64,000 nucleotides of DNA from Zhenhengia yiwuensis (GTDB taxonomy: Bacteria > Bacillota > Clostridia > Lachnospirales > Cellulosilyticaceae). Under the pieces are notes generated by a model that saw only the letters and a program-made list of their open reading frames with translations, had not been told where the DNA came from and made no database searches. The stretch covers positions 3,570 to 67,569 of the forward strand of contig NZ_JACRSY010000021.1 of the NCBI RefSeq assembly GCF_014384995.1. The letters are read 5' to 3'. Within the stretch, counting starts at the first letter, position 1; each line of letters starts with the position of its first letter. This document shows positions 1-8,679 of this stretch, piece after piece. The position numbers and the translations under genes were made by a program.

Positions 1-24
1 AAATACCTTTTATTTTTTGTCAAC

Positions 25-71
25 AAAAAAAGACTATTTGCTATAAACATTTTAAATATCCAAGCAAATAG
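25..71 (-). terminator. Rho-independent terminator behind the thrB remnant
   Basis: Arms CTATTTGCT (34-42) and AGCAAATAG (63-71) pair. On the minus strand the stem is followed by a T-run (complement of the A-run at 25-31). It sits just after the last recognisable codons of the broken homoserine kinase gene, so it is probably that gene's old terminator. Confidence 0.7.
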
Positions 72-83
72 CCTTTTATTTTT

Positions 84-514
84 CTAATCTTTAAGTTCTT
101 CATCAATCCAGACTTTAGCACCACCTTAGTCTGCCTGGGACATTTGTACTTACCAGTTATGTTCCATACCTGCTAAAAAGTCCACCCTCTCTCTTCTAAA
201 GGAGACTACATTACGTACTACAACAGTCAAGGTAGGACCTGCTCCACTAAAAAAAGTTCCCTTTTTCCTACATACTTTAGCCTGGTTAAGAATCTTTTTC
301 ATATCTTTGTCATTCATAGCACCCATAGTCATACCTCCAAGTATGGCAGGCATCGTATTATCTGGATGGCCTTCAATCTGAGCAGCCATCTGAACCAATC
401 CTCCTTAGAGAAGAAACTATGACTTAATGCATTGGCAATATGAATTCCTGCTACAATACATACTGCACTACTTCCAAGCTCCCTAGTGTATGATATGGTC
501 TTTAAGATGCGCGC
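84..514 (-). pseudogene. thrB: Remnant of homoserine kinase (GHMP family)
   Basis: Three pieces of a ThrB-type homoserine kinase can be read on the minus strand in different frames. The first (about 514-400) contains TRELGSSAVCIVAGIHIANA, the ATP-binding Gly/Ser-rich motif of GHMP kinases. The second (398 downward) contains IEGHPDN and a following GG motif. The third contains FFSGAGPT, then FLAGMEHNW and, after stop codons, GAKVWIDEELKD at the old C terminus. The first 80 or so residues and a large middle part are missing, and the pieces are joined by frameshifts and stops, so it cannot encode an enzyme. It lies one gene downstream of lysC and hom, where a thrB would be expected. A phosphoglycerate-mutase-like gene in the neighbouring operon probably supplies the lost activity. 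Confidence 0.85.
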
Positions 515-535
515 AGGTCACAAAGTAGTCTTTTA

Positions 536-1156
536 TTATGCTCTATCTATTTTCCCCTTAACGACAGAGAAAACTTCATCTATCATCGTATCCATATCTT
601 TTGTACCATCTAACATAAGGGTATTGTCTTTCCCTTCTGCGTGAATCATTCTATAAGCCTCTTCCACTTTTTTGTGGAACTCATAGCCTTCTAGATCTAA
701 ACGGTTAATATCATCTACGCCTTGTTTTCTTTCCATACTCACTTCAACAGGTATATCTATAATAATGTTTAAATCTGGGTACACACCATTACATACAAAA
801 TCATTAAGCTCTCGCACTGTATCTATACCAATTCCTCTTGCATAACCTTGATAGACAAGGGAACTAATATAAAATCTATCTGTAATCACAATTTTTCCTG
901 CTTCCAATGCTGGGATAACTTTGCTTACTAAATGTTCTCTTCTTGCAGAAAGATAAAGTAACAACTCCGTTCTTGCATCCACAGGGAAATTCATGATATT
1001 TTCTCTAATTGCTTCTGCTGAAGGAATACCTCCTGGTTCTCTTGTTACAACTACTTCATATCCCAAAGCTTCAAGTCTTTCTTTTACTACTTTAGCTGTA
1101 GTTGTTTTACCAGTAGCTTCCCCACCTTCTAATGCTATAAATATACCTTTTGCCAC
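536..1156 (-). CDS. tmk: Thymidylate kinase
   Basis: Phosphorylates dTMP to dTDP with ATP in the cytoplasm. The 206-residue protein has the P-loop EGGEATGKTT (residues 10-19), the substrate motif TREPGG (38-43), the DR motif in TDRFYISSLVYQG and a C-terminal LID-like segment with MERKQG. I start it at the GTG at 1156-1154, which has AGGAGG nine bases upstream; the upstream ATG at 1183 has no ribosome site. The gene stands between the lysC terminator and the thrB remnant and seems to be its own unit. The P-loop has GGEATGKTT where most Tmk proteins read GIDGSGKTT, a mild variation. Confidence 0.93.
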   Translation of the reverse strand: MAKGIFIALEGGEATGKTTTAKVVKERLEALGYEVVVTREPGGIPSAEAIRENIMNFPVDARTELLLYLSARREHLVSKVIPALEAGKIVITDRFYISSLVYQGYARGIGIDTVRELNDFVCNGVYPDLNIIIDIPVEVSMERKQGVDDINRLDLEGYEFHKKVEEAYRMIHAEGKDNTLMLDGTKDMDTMIDEVFSVVKGKIDRA

Positions 1157-1312
1157 ACTTAGGTCCTCCTCTAGTTCATCCACTTATCATCTATTTCTTC
1201 TACTCTATTCCCAAGTAGAACTTCTCTGCCTATTATAAGACAACTCCCTGTAATCCGCAAATTTAATCTACAACCTTTATATGGGAAACGCTATACTTTT
1301 AATAAAATCTTA

Positions 1313-1369
1313 GTAAAAAAATAAGACAGTGGATAAAGGAATAGTCTTGTACTTTCCTTTTTCCCACTG
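1313..1369 (-). terminator. Rho-independent terminator of the threonine/lysine operon
   Basis: CAGTGG (1327-1332) pairs with CCACTG (1364-1369), and AAAGGAA (1335-1341) pairs with TTCCTTT (1354-1360). On the minus strand a T-rich tail follows. It lies just after the lysC stop and separates that operon from tmk. Confidence 0.75.
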
Positions 1370-1384
1370 CCTGCTGCTAACCTC

Positions 1385-2593
1385 TTAATCTACAAGTTGA
1401 AAAGCATCATGAATTGCATTCATTGCTTTATGCATATCTTTTTTATCAATAAGGATAGAAATTTTAATTTCAGATGTTGAAATCATATGTATATTAATAT
1501 TTGAATCATACATTGCTTCGAACATTTTTGAAGCAACCCCTGCATTAGCTACCATGCCAGCACCTACAACAGATACTTTAGCTAAGTTTTCATTATAATC
1601 TACATCTGTAAGTCCCCATCTATCCATATGTGTAGCAACAATTTCTTTTACATCAGCAAGTGCTGTTTCCGCTACTGTAAAAGAGATATCTTTCATGCCA
1701 TCACGACCAATTGATTGAAGAATAATATCTACATTTATGCCTTTTTTTGCAAGTGTCGCGAAGATATCAAAAGCTTTACCTGGTGTATCCTCTATTCCAA
1801 TAAGAGATACACGTGCAATTTCATTATCCCCTGCTACACCACTGATTAACATTCTTTCCATTTTACAAACCTCCTTAACAACTGTTCCTTCTGCTCTACT
1901 TAAACTTGATCTTACTACTAACTCTACATTGTACTTTTTAGCAAGTTCCACTGAACGGTTATGAAGTACACGTGCTCCAAGAGATGCCAGTTCTAACATC
2001 TCATCATAAGTAATCTCATCCATTTTTCTTGCACTTTTTACAATACGAGGGTCTGCTGTATAAACGCCTTCTACGTCTGTATAAATCTCACATTTATCTG
2101 CATGTAATGCTGCTGCAATCGCTACTGCCGTTGTATCAGAGCCACCGCGACCAAGTGTCGTAATATCATCAAAACGGTTCATCCCTTGGAATCCCGTTAC
2201 AAGTACAATATTTTTTCTATCTAACTCACGTCTAATACGGTCTGGTTTAATCTTTTTAAGACGTGCATTCATATAAGCTGATGTAGTCATCATACCTACT
2301 TGATAAGCATTAAGTGAGATAGCTGGAAGACCAAGTTCTGATAAAGCCATAGCCATTAAAGCTACAGATTGTTGTTCTCCTGTTGAAAGCAGCATATCCA
2401 TCTCTCTCTTAGTAGGCTTACTACTAATTTCCTTAGCTTTAGCAATTAAATCATCTGTTGTATCCCCTTGGGCTGAAAGTACAACAACGACTTCATTTCC
2501 TTCTTTATAAGTTTCAGCAATCCTTTGTGCTACGTTAAAGATTCTTTCCGTATTTGCCACAGAGCTACCACCGAATTTTTGTACGATTAACAC
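1385..2593 (-). CDS. lysC: Aspartate kinase with ACT domains
   Basis: Makes aspartyl phosphate, the first step to lysine, threonine and methionine. The 402-residue protein begins with the kinase motif QKFGGSSVA (residues 5-13) and carries LGRGGSDTT (about 147-155). Two ACT domains in the last 150 residues are typical feedback sites. The GTG at 2593 is taken as the start because AAGGAGGAG precedes it; the longer reading from 2626 has no ribosome site. It is the last gene of the ACT-hom-kinase-lysC operon and is followed by a terminator. An internal start with a perfect ribosome site (1861) would give a separate 158-residue regulatory subunit, as known for Bacillus subtilis aspartokinase II. 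Confidence 0.95.
   Translation of the reverse strand: MLIVQKFGGSSVANTERIFNVAQRIAETYKEGNEVVVVLSAQGDTTDDLIAKAKEISSKPTKREMDMLLSTGEQQSVALMAMALSELGLPAISLNAYQVGMMTTSAYMNARLKKIKPDRIRRELDRKNIVLVTGFQGMNRFDDITTLGRGGSDTTAVAIAAALHADKCEIYTDVEGVYTADPRIVKSARKMDEITYDEMLELASLGARVLHNRSVELAKKYNVELVVRSSLSRAEGTVVKEVCKMERMLISGVAGDNEIARVSLIGIEDTPGKAFDIFATLAKKGINVDIILQSIGRDGMKDISFTVAETALADVKEIVATHMDRWGLTDVDYNENLAKVSVVGAGMVANAGVASKMFEAMYDSNINIHMISTSEIKISILIDKKDMHKAMNAIHDAFQLVD
1859..1876 (-). promoter_or_regulatory. Internal ribosome binding site and start inside lysC
   Basis: AAGGAGG (complement of 1870-1876) stands eight bases before an in-frame ATG (1861-1859) in the middle of lysC. Translation from here would give only the ACT-domain half (158 residues). 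The spacing is ideal, and the position matches the alternative beta-subunit start known from Bacillus aspartokinase II. Confidence 0.75.
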
Positions 2594-2686
2594 GTAATCT
2601 CCTCCTTCACATGGGTATAATCTCATTTCGAGTTACCCCATTATATACCCTCGTTAAACAAAAAACAATGTGTTCTGCAGAATTTT

Positions 2687-3919
2687 TTATACTAATATAT
2701 TATTTTCTTTCAAAAAATGTCTCATTAATTCATAACCATTGTTTATAAAGCTTCCCTCTTCCTTGGCATAAGTCTCATTGTAAAGCTTTTTATCACTTTT
2801 TATTGGCTTACATGTTGAATTATAAATCATATAAGGAACAGGTTCTCCTGTATGTGTTCTTAATCTAACTGGTGTAGAATGATCCGGTAAAACTAAAAGT
2901 TTATAATCCTCGCCAGCATTTTCTAATGCCTGAATAATAGGTCCAATAATTTTACTATCAATCTGCTCAATGGCTAAAATCTTATTGTCCATTTCCCCAC
3001 GATGTCCACATTCATCAGGTCCTTCTAGATGAACATAAATAAAGTCACATTCTTCTTCTAATAAGGCTTTAATAGCAGCATCTGCCTTCCCTTTATAATT
3101 AGTATGCACATTTCCTGTAGTACCTTCTACATCAATAGAACGCATCCCTGCTCCTAAGCCAATACCTTTTATAAGGTCTACTGCTGAAATGACAGCTCCT
3201 TGTACCCCATACTTTTTATTAAACTCAGGTAGATGTGGCTTCCTTCCTTCCCCCCAAATCCAAATACTATTAGCTGGCTTAAGCCCTCTATCTCTTCGTT
3301 TCTCATTAATAGGGTGATGATTAAGCAGGTTATAACTTGCTTTCATCATCGCCCAGATTTCGCTGCCGTGGTCTCCCTCTGGTTTATAATGACCAATGAT
3401 CTGCCCTAAAATATCATGAGGAGGTGTAAGCTGAACGTTTGTACTGCCCTTTTCCCATACTAAAAGATGTCTATAACTCATTCCTGGATAAAAAGACTTT
3501 ACTCGGTCTCCAAAAGCTTCTTGTACAACTTTAATAAGTATACTTGCTTCTTCAGTTGTAATTTCATCGCTACTGTAATCTAAGATTTTCTTCTCTTCGT
3601 AACATGCTTCTTCACTTAAAGTCACTAGATTCATTCTAAAGGTTACATCACTCTCTTTTAATTGAACCCCCATACTTAAAGCCTCTAATGGACTACGCCC
3701 AAAGTTATACTTTTGAGGATTATACCCTAATACAGCTAAATTAGCTGTATCACTTCCTTTCGCACACCCCTCCGGTATGGTATTTACAAGTCCCACTTCA
3801 CTATATGGTGCTAGGGCATCCATATAAGGTGTATGTGCATACTCCATTGGTGATTTATGACCTAATTCTGCTGACCTTTCATCAGCCATTCCATCAGCCA
3901 ATACCACAACATATTTCAT
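2687..3919 (-). CDS. Phosphoglycerate-mutase-like protein, probable homoserine kinase
   Basis: A 410-residue member of the alkaline-phosphatase-like metalloenzyme superfamily, archaeal-type (ApgM) iPGM branch. The metal site DGMAD is at residues 9-13, the nucleophile serine lies in AKGSDTAN (Ser56), and HLEGPDECGH and LPDHSTP complete the site. By sequence alone it would be called a cofactor-independent phosphoglycerate mutase. It lies 12 bases after hom and before lysC, and an NCBI family of this type (TIGR02535) is named proposed homoserine kinase; members in threonine clusters of Bacteroides are reported to act in that step. A normal thrB is broken next door and a gpmA gene is present at 42714-43460. 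I therefore infer a role in making O-phosphohomoserine; phosphoglycerate mutase remains the alternative. Confidence 0.8.
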   Translation of the reverse strand: MKYVVVLADGMADERSAELGHKSPMEYAHTPYMDALAPYSEVGLVNTIPEGCAKGSDTANLAVLGYNPQKYNFGRSPLEALSMGVQLKESDVTFRMNLVTLSEEACYEEKKILDYSSDEITTEEASILIKVVQEAFGDRVKSFYPGMSYRHLLVWEKGSTNVQLTPPHDILGQIIGHYKPEGDHGSEIWAMMKASYNLLNHHPINEKRRDRGLKPANSIWIWGEGRKPHLPEFNKKYGVQGAVISAVDLIKGIGLGAGMRSIDVEGTTGNVHTNYKGKADAAIKALLEEECDFIYVHLEGPDECGHRGEMDNKILAIEQIDSKIIGPIIQALENAGEDYKLLVLPDHSTPVRLRTHTGEPVPYMIYNSTCKPIKSDKKLYNETYAKEEGSFINNGYELMRHFLKENNILV

Positions 3920-3931
3920 TTTATCTAACCT

Positions 3932-5149
3932 CTATTTCTTTATACAAATTTTACTCATTACCTCTACATCTTTAAGCTGACCTAGCTTTTCTTGTAAAGA
4001 CTTTAGTGTTTCACATGCAGTAATAAAGGCGTATTCATTTGGAGCAAGCGCAGCTACAGATTGTGTATCTTTAAAAACTTCTTCTACTATGGCTTTAATG
4101 TAGATCGGATCCCCCTTTAGTCTTACAAAATACTGAGCATGCTCATTTTCATTACTCTGGATCTCTAGCTTTTCTCTACTCCAAAAGCACATAATATTGG
4201 TATCTTTATGTTTTGCAGCATCTATAATATCTGCTACAACAGCGCTGGCTGTCGGGAGCTTACCTGCACCTCTTCCATAAAACATTACATCCCCAACCAT
4301 ATTGCCTTTTACAAGTACTGCATTGAATACATCACTTACAGGTGCTAATGGATGATGATTTGGAATCATCATTGGTTTAACACTTGCATAAATGCCCTCT
4401 GCTTCTCTTTTGCAGCTTGCAAGAAGTTTAATACTATAGCCCATATGACTTGCATATTCCATATCTTCTTTTTTTATCTTTGTAATACCTTGTGTATCAA
4501 TATCTTTATAATCTACGTATTCACCTAATGCTAGTGAAGCTAAAATGGCTATCTTACGGCATGCATCATGTCCTTCTACATCAGCTTCTGGATTTTTCTC
4601 TGCATAACCTAGTTCCTGTGCTTCTTTAAGCACATCTTCAAAAGTTCTGCCCTCTACCTTCATCTTAGTTAAAATAAAGTTAGTTGTACCATTTAATATA
4701 CCTGTGATTTCATAAATCTCATCAGCAGTAAGTGCGCTATTGAGAGGTCTAATAATAGGGATGCCACCGCCTACACTGGCTTCAAATAGGAAATTACAAT
4801 GATTTTCTTTTGCTATCTCTAAAAGTTCTGGCCCATATGCTGCTACAAGTTCTTTATTAGAAGTTACAACACTCTTGCCTTTTTCTAAGGCACCTCTTAC
4901 AAAATCATATGCAGGGTGTATCCCTCCCATAGCTTCAGCTATAATATCAACTTCTTCATCGTTTAAAATCAAATTAATATCTTTTACAAATTTTTCTTTA
5001 AACGGACTCTCGTCGAAATCTCTTAAATCTAAAATATATTTCACATCAAGTGGTGTAGCTGCTTTTTTGGCAATACTTTCTGCATTAGTCATTAATACCT
5101 CTACTACACCTGATCCAACTGTACCATACCCTAAAACTGCTATTTTCAT
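3932..5149 (-). CDS. hom: Homoserine dehydrogenase with ACT domain
   Basis: Reduces aspartate semialdehyde to homoserine with NAD(P)H. The 405-residue protein starts with the Rossmann motif LGYGTVGSGV (residues 6-15). The catalytic core shows EASVGGGIPI and GILNGTTNFILTKM, with the conserved DVEGHDACRK region after it. The last 70 or so residues form an ACT domain, normally the site of threonine inhibition. A strong AAGGAGG ribosome site precedes the ATG. It lies 16 bases after the ACT-regulator gene and 12 before the probable homoserine kinase, so the operon encodes consecutive steps. Threonine synthase is not in the window. Confidence 0.96.
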   Translation of the reverse strand: MKIAVLGYGTVGSGVVEVLMTNAESIAKKAATPLDVKYILDLRDFDESPFKEKFVKDINLILNDEEVDIIAEAMGGIHPAYDFVRGALEKGKSVVTSNKELVAAYGPELLEIAKENHCNFLFEASVGGGIPIIRPLNSALTADEIYEITGILNGTTNFILTKMKVEGRTFEDVLKEAQELGYAEKNPEADVEGHDACRKIAILASLALGEYVDYKDIDTQGITKIKKEDMEYASHMGYSIKLLASCKREAEGIYASVKPMMIPNHHPLAPVSDVFNAVLVKGNMVGDVMFYGRGAGKLPTASAVVADIIDAAKHKDTNIMCFWSREKLEIQSNENEHAQYFVRLKGDPIYIKAIVEEVFKDTQSVAALAPNEYAFITACETLKSLQEKLGQLKDVEVMSKICIKK

Positions 5150-5165
5150 TTATTACTCCTCCTTA

Positions 5166-5609
5166 TTATTCCCTTGCTAATAGTTTTACACTTTGAACGC
5201 CTTTTACTCCTTGTAAACGCTCAATAAGTTCCCCTTCGCCTATTTTCATCTTTTGAGTTTGCATACAAATATTAATAAGTGCGATACCATTCATAGGAAT
5301 CATCTGATTAATGGTTAATACATTAGCCCCCAAATCTGCAATGTCATTTAATAAATCAGATAATCTACCTGCTTCATCCTTTAATTTAATGAGAATGGTA
5401 ATGGTCTGCCCCCTACCTTTTTCATAAAAAGGCATAATAGAATCTTTATATTTATAAAAAGAACTTCTGCTAATCCCTACCCTTTCAGTAGCTTCTTGAA
5501 CAGTTAACATTTTCTCTGTTTCCAGTAAGTTTTTAACTTCCATTACTTTTAAAAATACTTCAGGTAAAACCTCTTTATCAATAATGTAAAACTGCTTGTT
5601 TTGTTTCAT
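5166..5609 (-). CDS. HTH-ACT domain protein of the UPF0735/PheB family
   Basis: A 147-residue small protein. Residues about 37-57 (VQEATERVGISRSSFYKYKD) look like a helix-turn-helix. Residues about 73-145 form an ACT domain with the usual GRLSDLLNDIADLGANVL pattern. This matches the UPF0735 (PheB-like) ACT family. As first gene of the threonine operon it is well placed to sense an amino acid and control the operon, possibly through inverted repeats in its own promoter region. That regulatory role is inferred from the domains and position. The ATG has AAGGAG upstream. Confidence 0.85.
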   Translation of the reverse strand: MKQNKQFYIIDKEVLPEVFLKVMEVKNLLETEKMLTVQEATERVGISRSSFYKYKDSIMPFYEKGRGQTITILIKLKDEAGRLSDLLNDIADLGANVLTINQMIPMNGIALINICMQTQKMKIGEGELIERLQGVKGVQSVKLLARE

Positions 5610-5655
5610 TGTATTCTCCTTGTTCGTATATGGTGAACATTTGTTTTTAATATAA

Positions 5656-5686
5656 AGACTATAGCATAATAGTCTAGTTTTTTCAA
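5656..5686 (-). promoter_or_regulatory. Promoter of the hom operon with overlapping inverted repeat
   Basis: On the minus strand TTGAAA (complement of 5681-5686) and TATAGT (complement of 5658-5663) are separated by exactly 17 bases, a good sigma-A promoter. The -10 box lies inside the inverted repeat AGACTAT-6-ATAGTCT (5656-5675). A second short repeat, TGTTC-9-GAACA, is at 5621-5639, close to the ribosome site. Either could be an operator. Confidence 0.65.
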
Positions 5687-5710
5687 TATATTTTACTTAT
5701 TTACACACGC

Positions 5711-5757
5711 AAAAAATTCTCCATAATAAGATAAATCCTTACTTACGGAGAATTTTT
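5711..5757 (-). terminator. Rho-independent terminator of prfB
   Basis: AAAAATTCTCC (5712-5722) pairs with GGAGAATTTTT (5747-5757), followed on the minus strand by a T-run. It lies just after the prfB stop. Confidence 0.75.
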
Positions 5758-5769
5758 AGATGCCTAAGA

Positions 5770-6880
5770 TCAATCTCTTTGATGAATCCAAACAAGATAT
5801 GCATTCATAAAACGGTCGATGTCACCATCCATTACAGCTCCAGTATTTCCTGTCTCTTCACTTGTACGATGGTCTTTAACCATATTATAAGGATGGAATA
5901 CATAAGAACGAATTTGACTTCCCCAACCGATATCTTTCTTTTCGCCACGGATACCTTCAAGTGTCGCCATACGCTCTTCTTCTTGTTTTTCAAAAAGCTT
6001 AGCTTTAAGCATTTGCATAGCTTTTTCACGGTTCTGAATCTGAGAACGCTCATTTTGACACTGAACAACTACACCTGTTGGTAAGTGTGTAATACGAACA
6101 GCTGAATCTGTTGTATTAATATGCTGCCCACCAGCACCTGTAGCACGGTAAGTATCAATACGTAAATCTTCTGTTTTAATTTCAATTTCTATCTCATCTG
6201 TAATCTCTGGGATAACATCACAAGATGCGAAGGATGTATGACGTCTACCAGATGAATCAAATGGTGAAATACGTACAAGGCGGTGAATACCCTTTTCTGC
6301 TTTAAGGTAACCATAGACATTTTCACCGTTAATTTGAATCGTTACAGACTTAACCCCTGCTTCATCACCTTCTAAGTAATCTAAAAGCTGTACTTTAAAA
6401 CCTTTTTTATCTGCCCATCTTGTATACATACGGTAAAGCATACTTACCCAGTCACAAGCTTCTGTACCACCTGCACCGGCATGTAGTGATAAGATAGCAT
6501 TATTTGTATCATAATCACCATCAAGTAATGTAGCAATTCTCATTTCTTCATAGCCATTCATAAAGTCAGTTGCTTCACTTTGCGCTTCTTCAGCTAGCTC
6601 TGCGTCTTCTTCTTCATTAGCCATTTCAATAAGTGTCATAACATCTTCATAGCTTGTGCAAAGTTTTTCGTACTTTTCTACCGTTTCCTTATATCCTTTA
6701 AGCTTCTGAAGCACTTTCTGAGCGTGCTCCATATCACTCCAAAATTCTGCTGATGCTGAAATTTCTTCTAACTCTGCTATATCTTCTTTATGTTTAGCAA
6801 TGTCAAAGAGAGTTCCCCATTTCCATTAATTTTGCATTATACGGCTCTAAAGATAGCCTTAGTTGATCTAACTCTAACAC
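5770..6880 (-). CDS. prfB: Peptide chain release factor 2, with programmed +1 frameshift
   Basis: Releases the finished peptide at UGA and UAA codons. The main reading frame (6804 to 5770) contains the release-factor tripeptide region RISPFDSSGRRH (SPF) and the catalytic GGQ in GAGGQHINTTDSAVRI. Upstream, a 25-codon leader starts at a GTG (6880-6878) preceded by AAAGGAG and runs to CTT TGA C at 6808-6802. Slipping one base there joins the two frames and gives about 369 residues, the normal RF2 length. This is the classic autoregulatory frameshift: low RF2 leads to slipping and more RF2. The in-frame TGA is therefore not a mutation. Confidence 0.96.
6803..6808 (-). promoter_or_regulatory. Programmed +1 frameshift site of prfB
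   Basis: The slippery CTT TGA followed by C (complement of 6808-6802) ends the leader frame and enters the main RF2 frame. A purine-rich stretch, GGAAATGGGGAA, lies just upstream and can act as the stimulating Shine-Dalgarno-like element, though it is weaker than the usual AGGGGG. Confidence 0.92.
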
Positions 6881-6931
6881 AATATCACTCCTTTTGTTTC
6901 TTTATATCTTATTATCTATTGCTCATGCAGC

Positions 6932-7345
6932 TTATAAAACAAGTACAAGCGTGCCAAGTGTAATAAGTCCTGTTCCTATTAAAGTTTTGATAGAAAGAGG
7001 TTCTTTAAGTACTGTAACCGAAAAAATAAATACGAAAACAATACTTAATTTATCAAGAGGTACAACTTTTGATACCTCACCTATTTGAATCGCCTTATAA
7101 TAGAATAGCCAAGATGCACCTGTTGCAATCCCGGATAAGATAAGAAAAATCCAATTAGTCCTTGTTAACTGTGTAATACCTCCTGCTGTTTTAGTCACGC
7201 CTACTACAATCCATGCCATCACTAAAACAACCATAGTACGAATAGCTGTTGCTAAATTAGAATTGACATTGTCCATTCCTATCTTTGCTAAAATACTTGT
7301 AAGTGCTGCAAATACAGCTGATAATAATCCATAAATCATCCACAT
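6932..7345 (-). CDS. Small EamA-type membrane protein (half-size DMT transporter)
   Basis: A 137-residue hydrophobic protein with four or five predicted membrane segments. It covers only one EamA repeat, where normal drug/metabolite transporters have two. The motifs GLLSAVFAALTSILAK at the start and KEPLSIKTLIGTGLITLG at the end are typical of an EamA half. Such single-repeat proteins usually work as dimers. The substrate is unknown. It stands alone between prfB and the sensor kinase gene. Confidence 0.8.
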   Translation of the reverse strand: MWMIYGLLSAVFAALTSILAKIGMDNVNSNLATAIRTMVVLVMAWIVVGVTKTAGGITQLTRTNWIFLILSGIATGASWLFYYKAIQIGEVSKVVPLDKLSIVFVFIFSVTVLKEPLSIKTLIGTGLITLGTLVLVL

Positions 7346-7431
7346 AATAAGAAGGCCTACTTTCTTAATAAATTTCCCTCTTCTTATTATATTAGCATAA
7401 GCTTTTTTCTATATAAATATCTTTATTCTAT

Positions 7432-8679
7432 TTAATTCATCTTTAGGGGAATTTCAAGGGTAAAAACAGTTCCTTTACCATAAGTGGATTGTACCTGTAC
7501 TTTTATACCTAGTGTATGCGCTAAAGATTGTAGTAAACTAAGACCAATTCCACTTCCTTCTATACCACGGGCCCTTACATCACTACTTCTAAAGAAACGG
7601 TCAAATAATCTTTTTTGGTCTTCTTTTGAAATGCCTATACCACTATCTTCGATTCGCACAACAATGCTTTTATTCACTTTAGTCACTCCTAGTAAAATAG
7701 TGTCTTCTTCATCTGTATATTTAAATGCATTTTCTAAAAGAATGATTAAACATCTTTTGACCTTCTCCAAATCCCACTTTACATTAACAGGACTATCTGG
7801 CACTTTTACAATAAAATGCTTATTCTGCAGTTCAGCAAGTTCCGTATAGAACTCTCTAATCTCACCTATAAAATTTTTAACTTCTATAGCTTCTCCTACA
7901 GTTTTACCTTCTATATCTTCTTTTGAAAGTAATAGTAAATCTCTATTAAGCTTTTCTAAACTTCTTATCTCCCCTATCATTTGTGAAAACTGTTCAAAAT
8001 GCTCTTCTATTCTATCCTGCGGATGTGCCGTCATAAGTTCTACTTGCCCCTTTATCACTGCAAGAGGTGTACGCATTTCATGAGATGCATCCTGTACGAA
8101 ATAAACCTGCTCATTATAAGCTTTTTTAACTGGCTTTAAAACGAGTGCCGCCAGGTAAGAAGCAAGTGCCATTGTTATCCCTATAAGTACCATTAAGCTT
8201 AAGCCATTAGCTCTTTCTAGCTGTTTAACAGAGAGGATCTGTGGATCTACATTAAATAAAAGCTGTATACTTAAGCCTTCCTTCTCAAAACTCACAGCTC
8301 TATAGGTATATCCTTTACTCTCTAATGTAATAAGACCCCCTTCATACTCTTTAGGAAAAACTGGATAATTCCCTTCTCCGAAATAAGTATGTGGACTTTT
8401 ATCAACTAGTTCACTACCTCTCCATACAAAACTAATCAAATCTGGTGTTAAAGGTGCAGGAATAATAACCTCTTCACTTTTCCCTTTCTTCTTGATAATC
8501 TCTTCATTTAAAATCATATTTTTGTAAGTGAGTAGCTGTTGATCTACTCCCTCGAATAGTCTACTTTTATAAAAATACTGTGTTACTAGAATAAAGGTTA
8601 TAAGACAAATAAGTACAATACTTAAGGTACTTAGAATAATATTACGTTTCGTCCTTATAAAAAGGTCACTTTGTTTCAT
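7432..8679 (-). CDS. Sensor histidine kinase (OmpR-partner type)
   Basis: A 415-residue membrane sensor. One membrane segment lies at about residues 13-35, an outside domain follows, and a second segment is at about 160-184. The H box is VQDASHEMRTPLAVIKGQ, the N box LLENAFKYTDEED, and the G boxes EDSGIGIS and GSGIGLSL. It overlaps its response regulator gene by 14 bases, so the two are translated together. Spacing places both at the end of a unit that begins with the MBOAT and DHHW genes, so the sensor may monitor the cell envelope. The signal is unknown. Confidence 0.92.
   Translation of the reverse strand: MKQSDLFIRTKRNIILSTLSIVLICLITFILVTQYFYKSRLFEGVDQQLLTYKNMILNEEIIKKKGKSEEVIIPAPLTPDLISFVWRGSELVDKSPHTYFGEGNYPVFPKEYEGGLITLESKGYTYRAVSFEKEGLSIQLLFNVDPQILSVKQLERANGLSLMVLIGITMALASYLAALVLKPVKKAYNEQVYFVQDASHEMRTPLAVIKGQVELMTAHPQDRIEEHFEQFSQMIGEIRSLEKLNRDLLLLSKEDIEGKTVGEAIEVKNFIGEIREFYTELAELQNKHFIVKVPDSPVNVKWDLEKVKRCLIILLENAFKYTDEEDTILLGVTKVNKSIVVRIEDSGIGISKEDQKRLFDRFFRSSDVRARGIEGSGIGLSLLQSLAHTLGIKVQVQSTYGKGTVFTLEIPLKMN

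Noticed and set aside
6803..6805. TGA interrupting prfB as a disabling mutation
   Set aside because: The CTT TGA C context, the 25-codon leader with a ribosome site and the intact body show the normal programmed frameshift.
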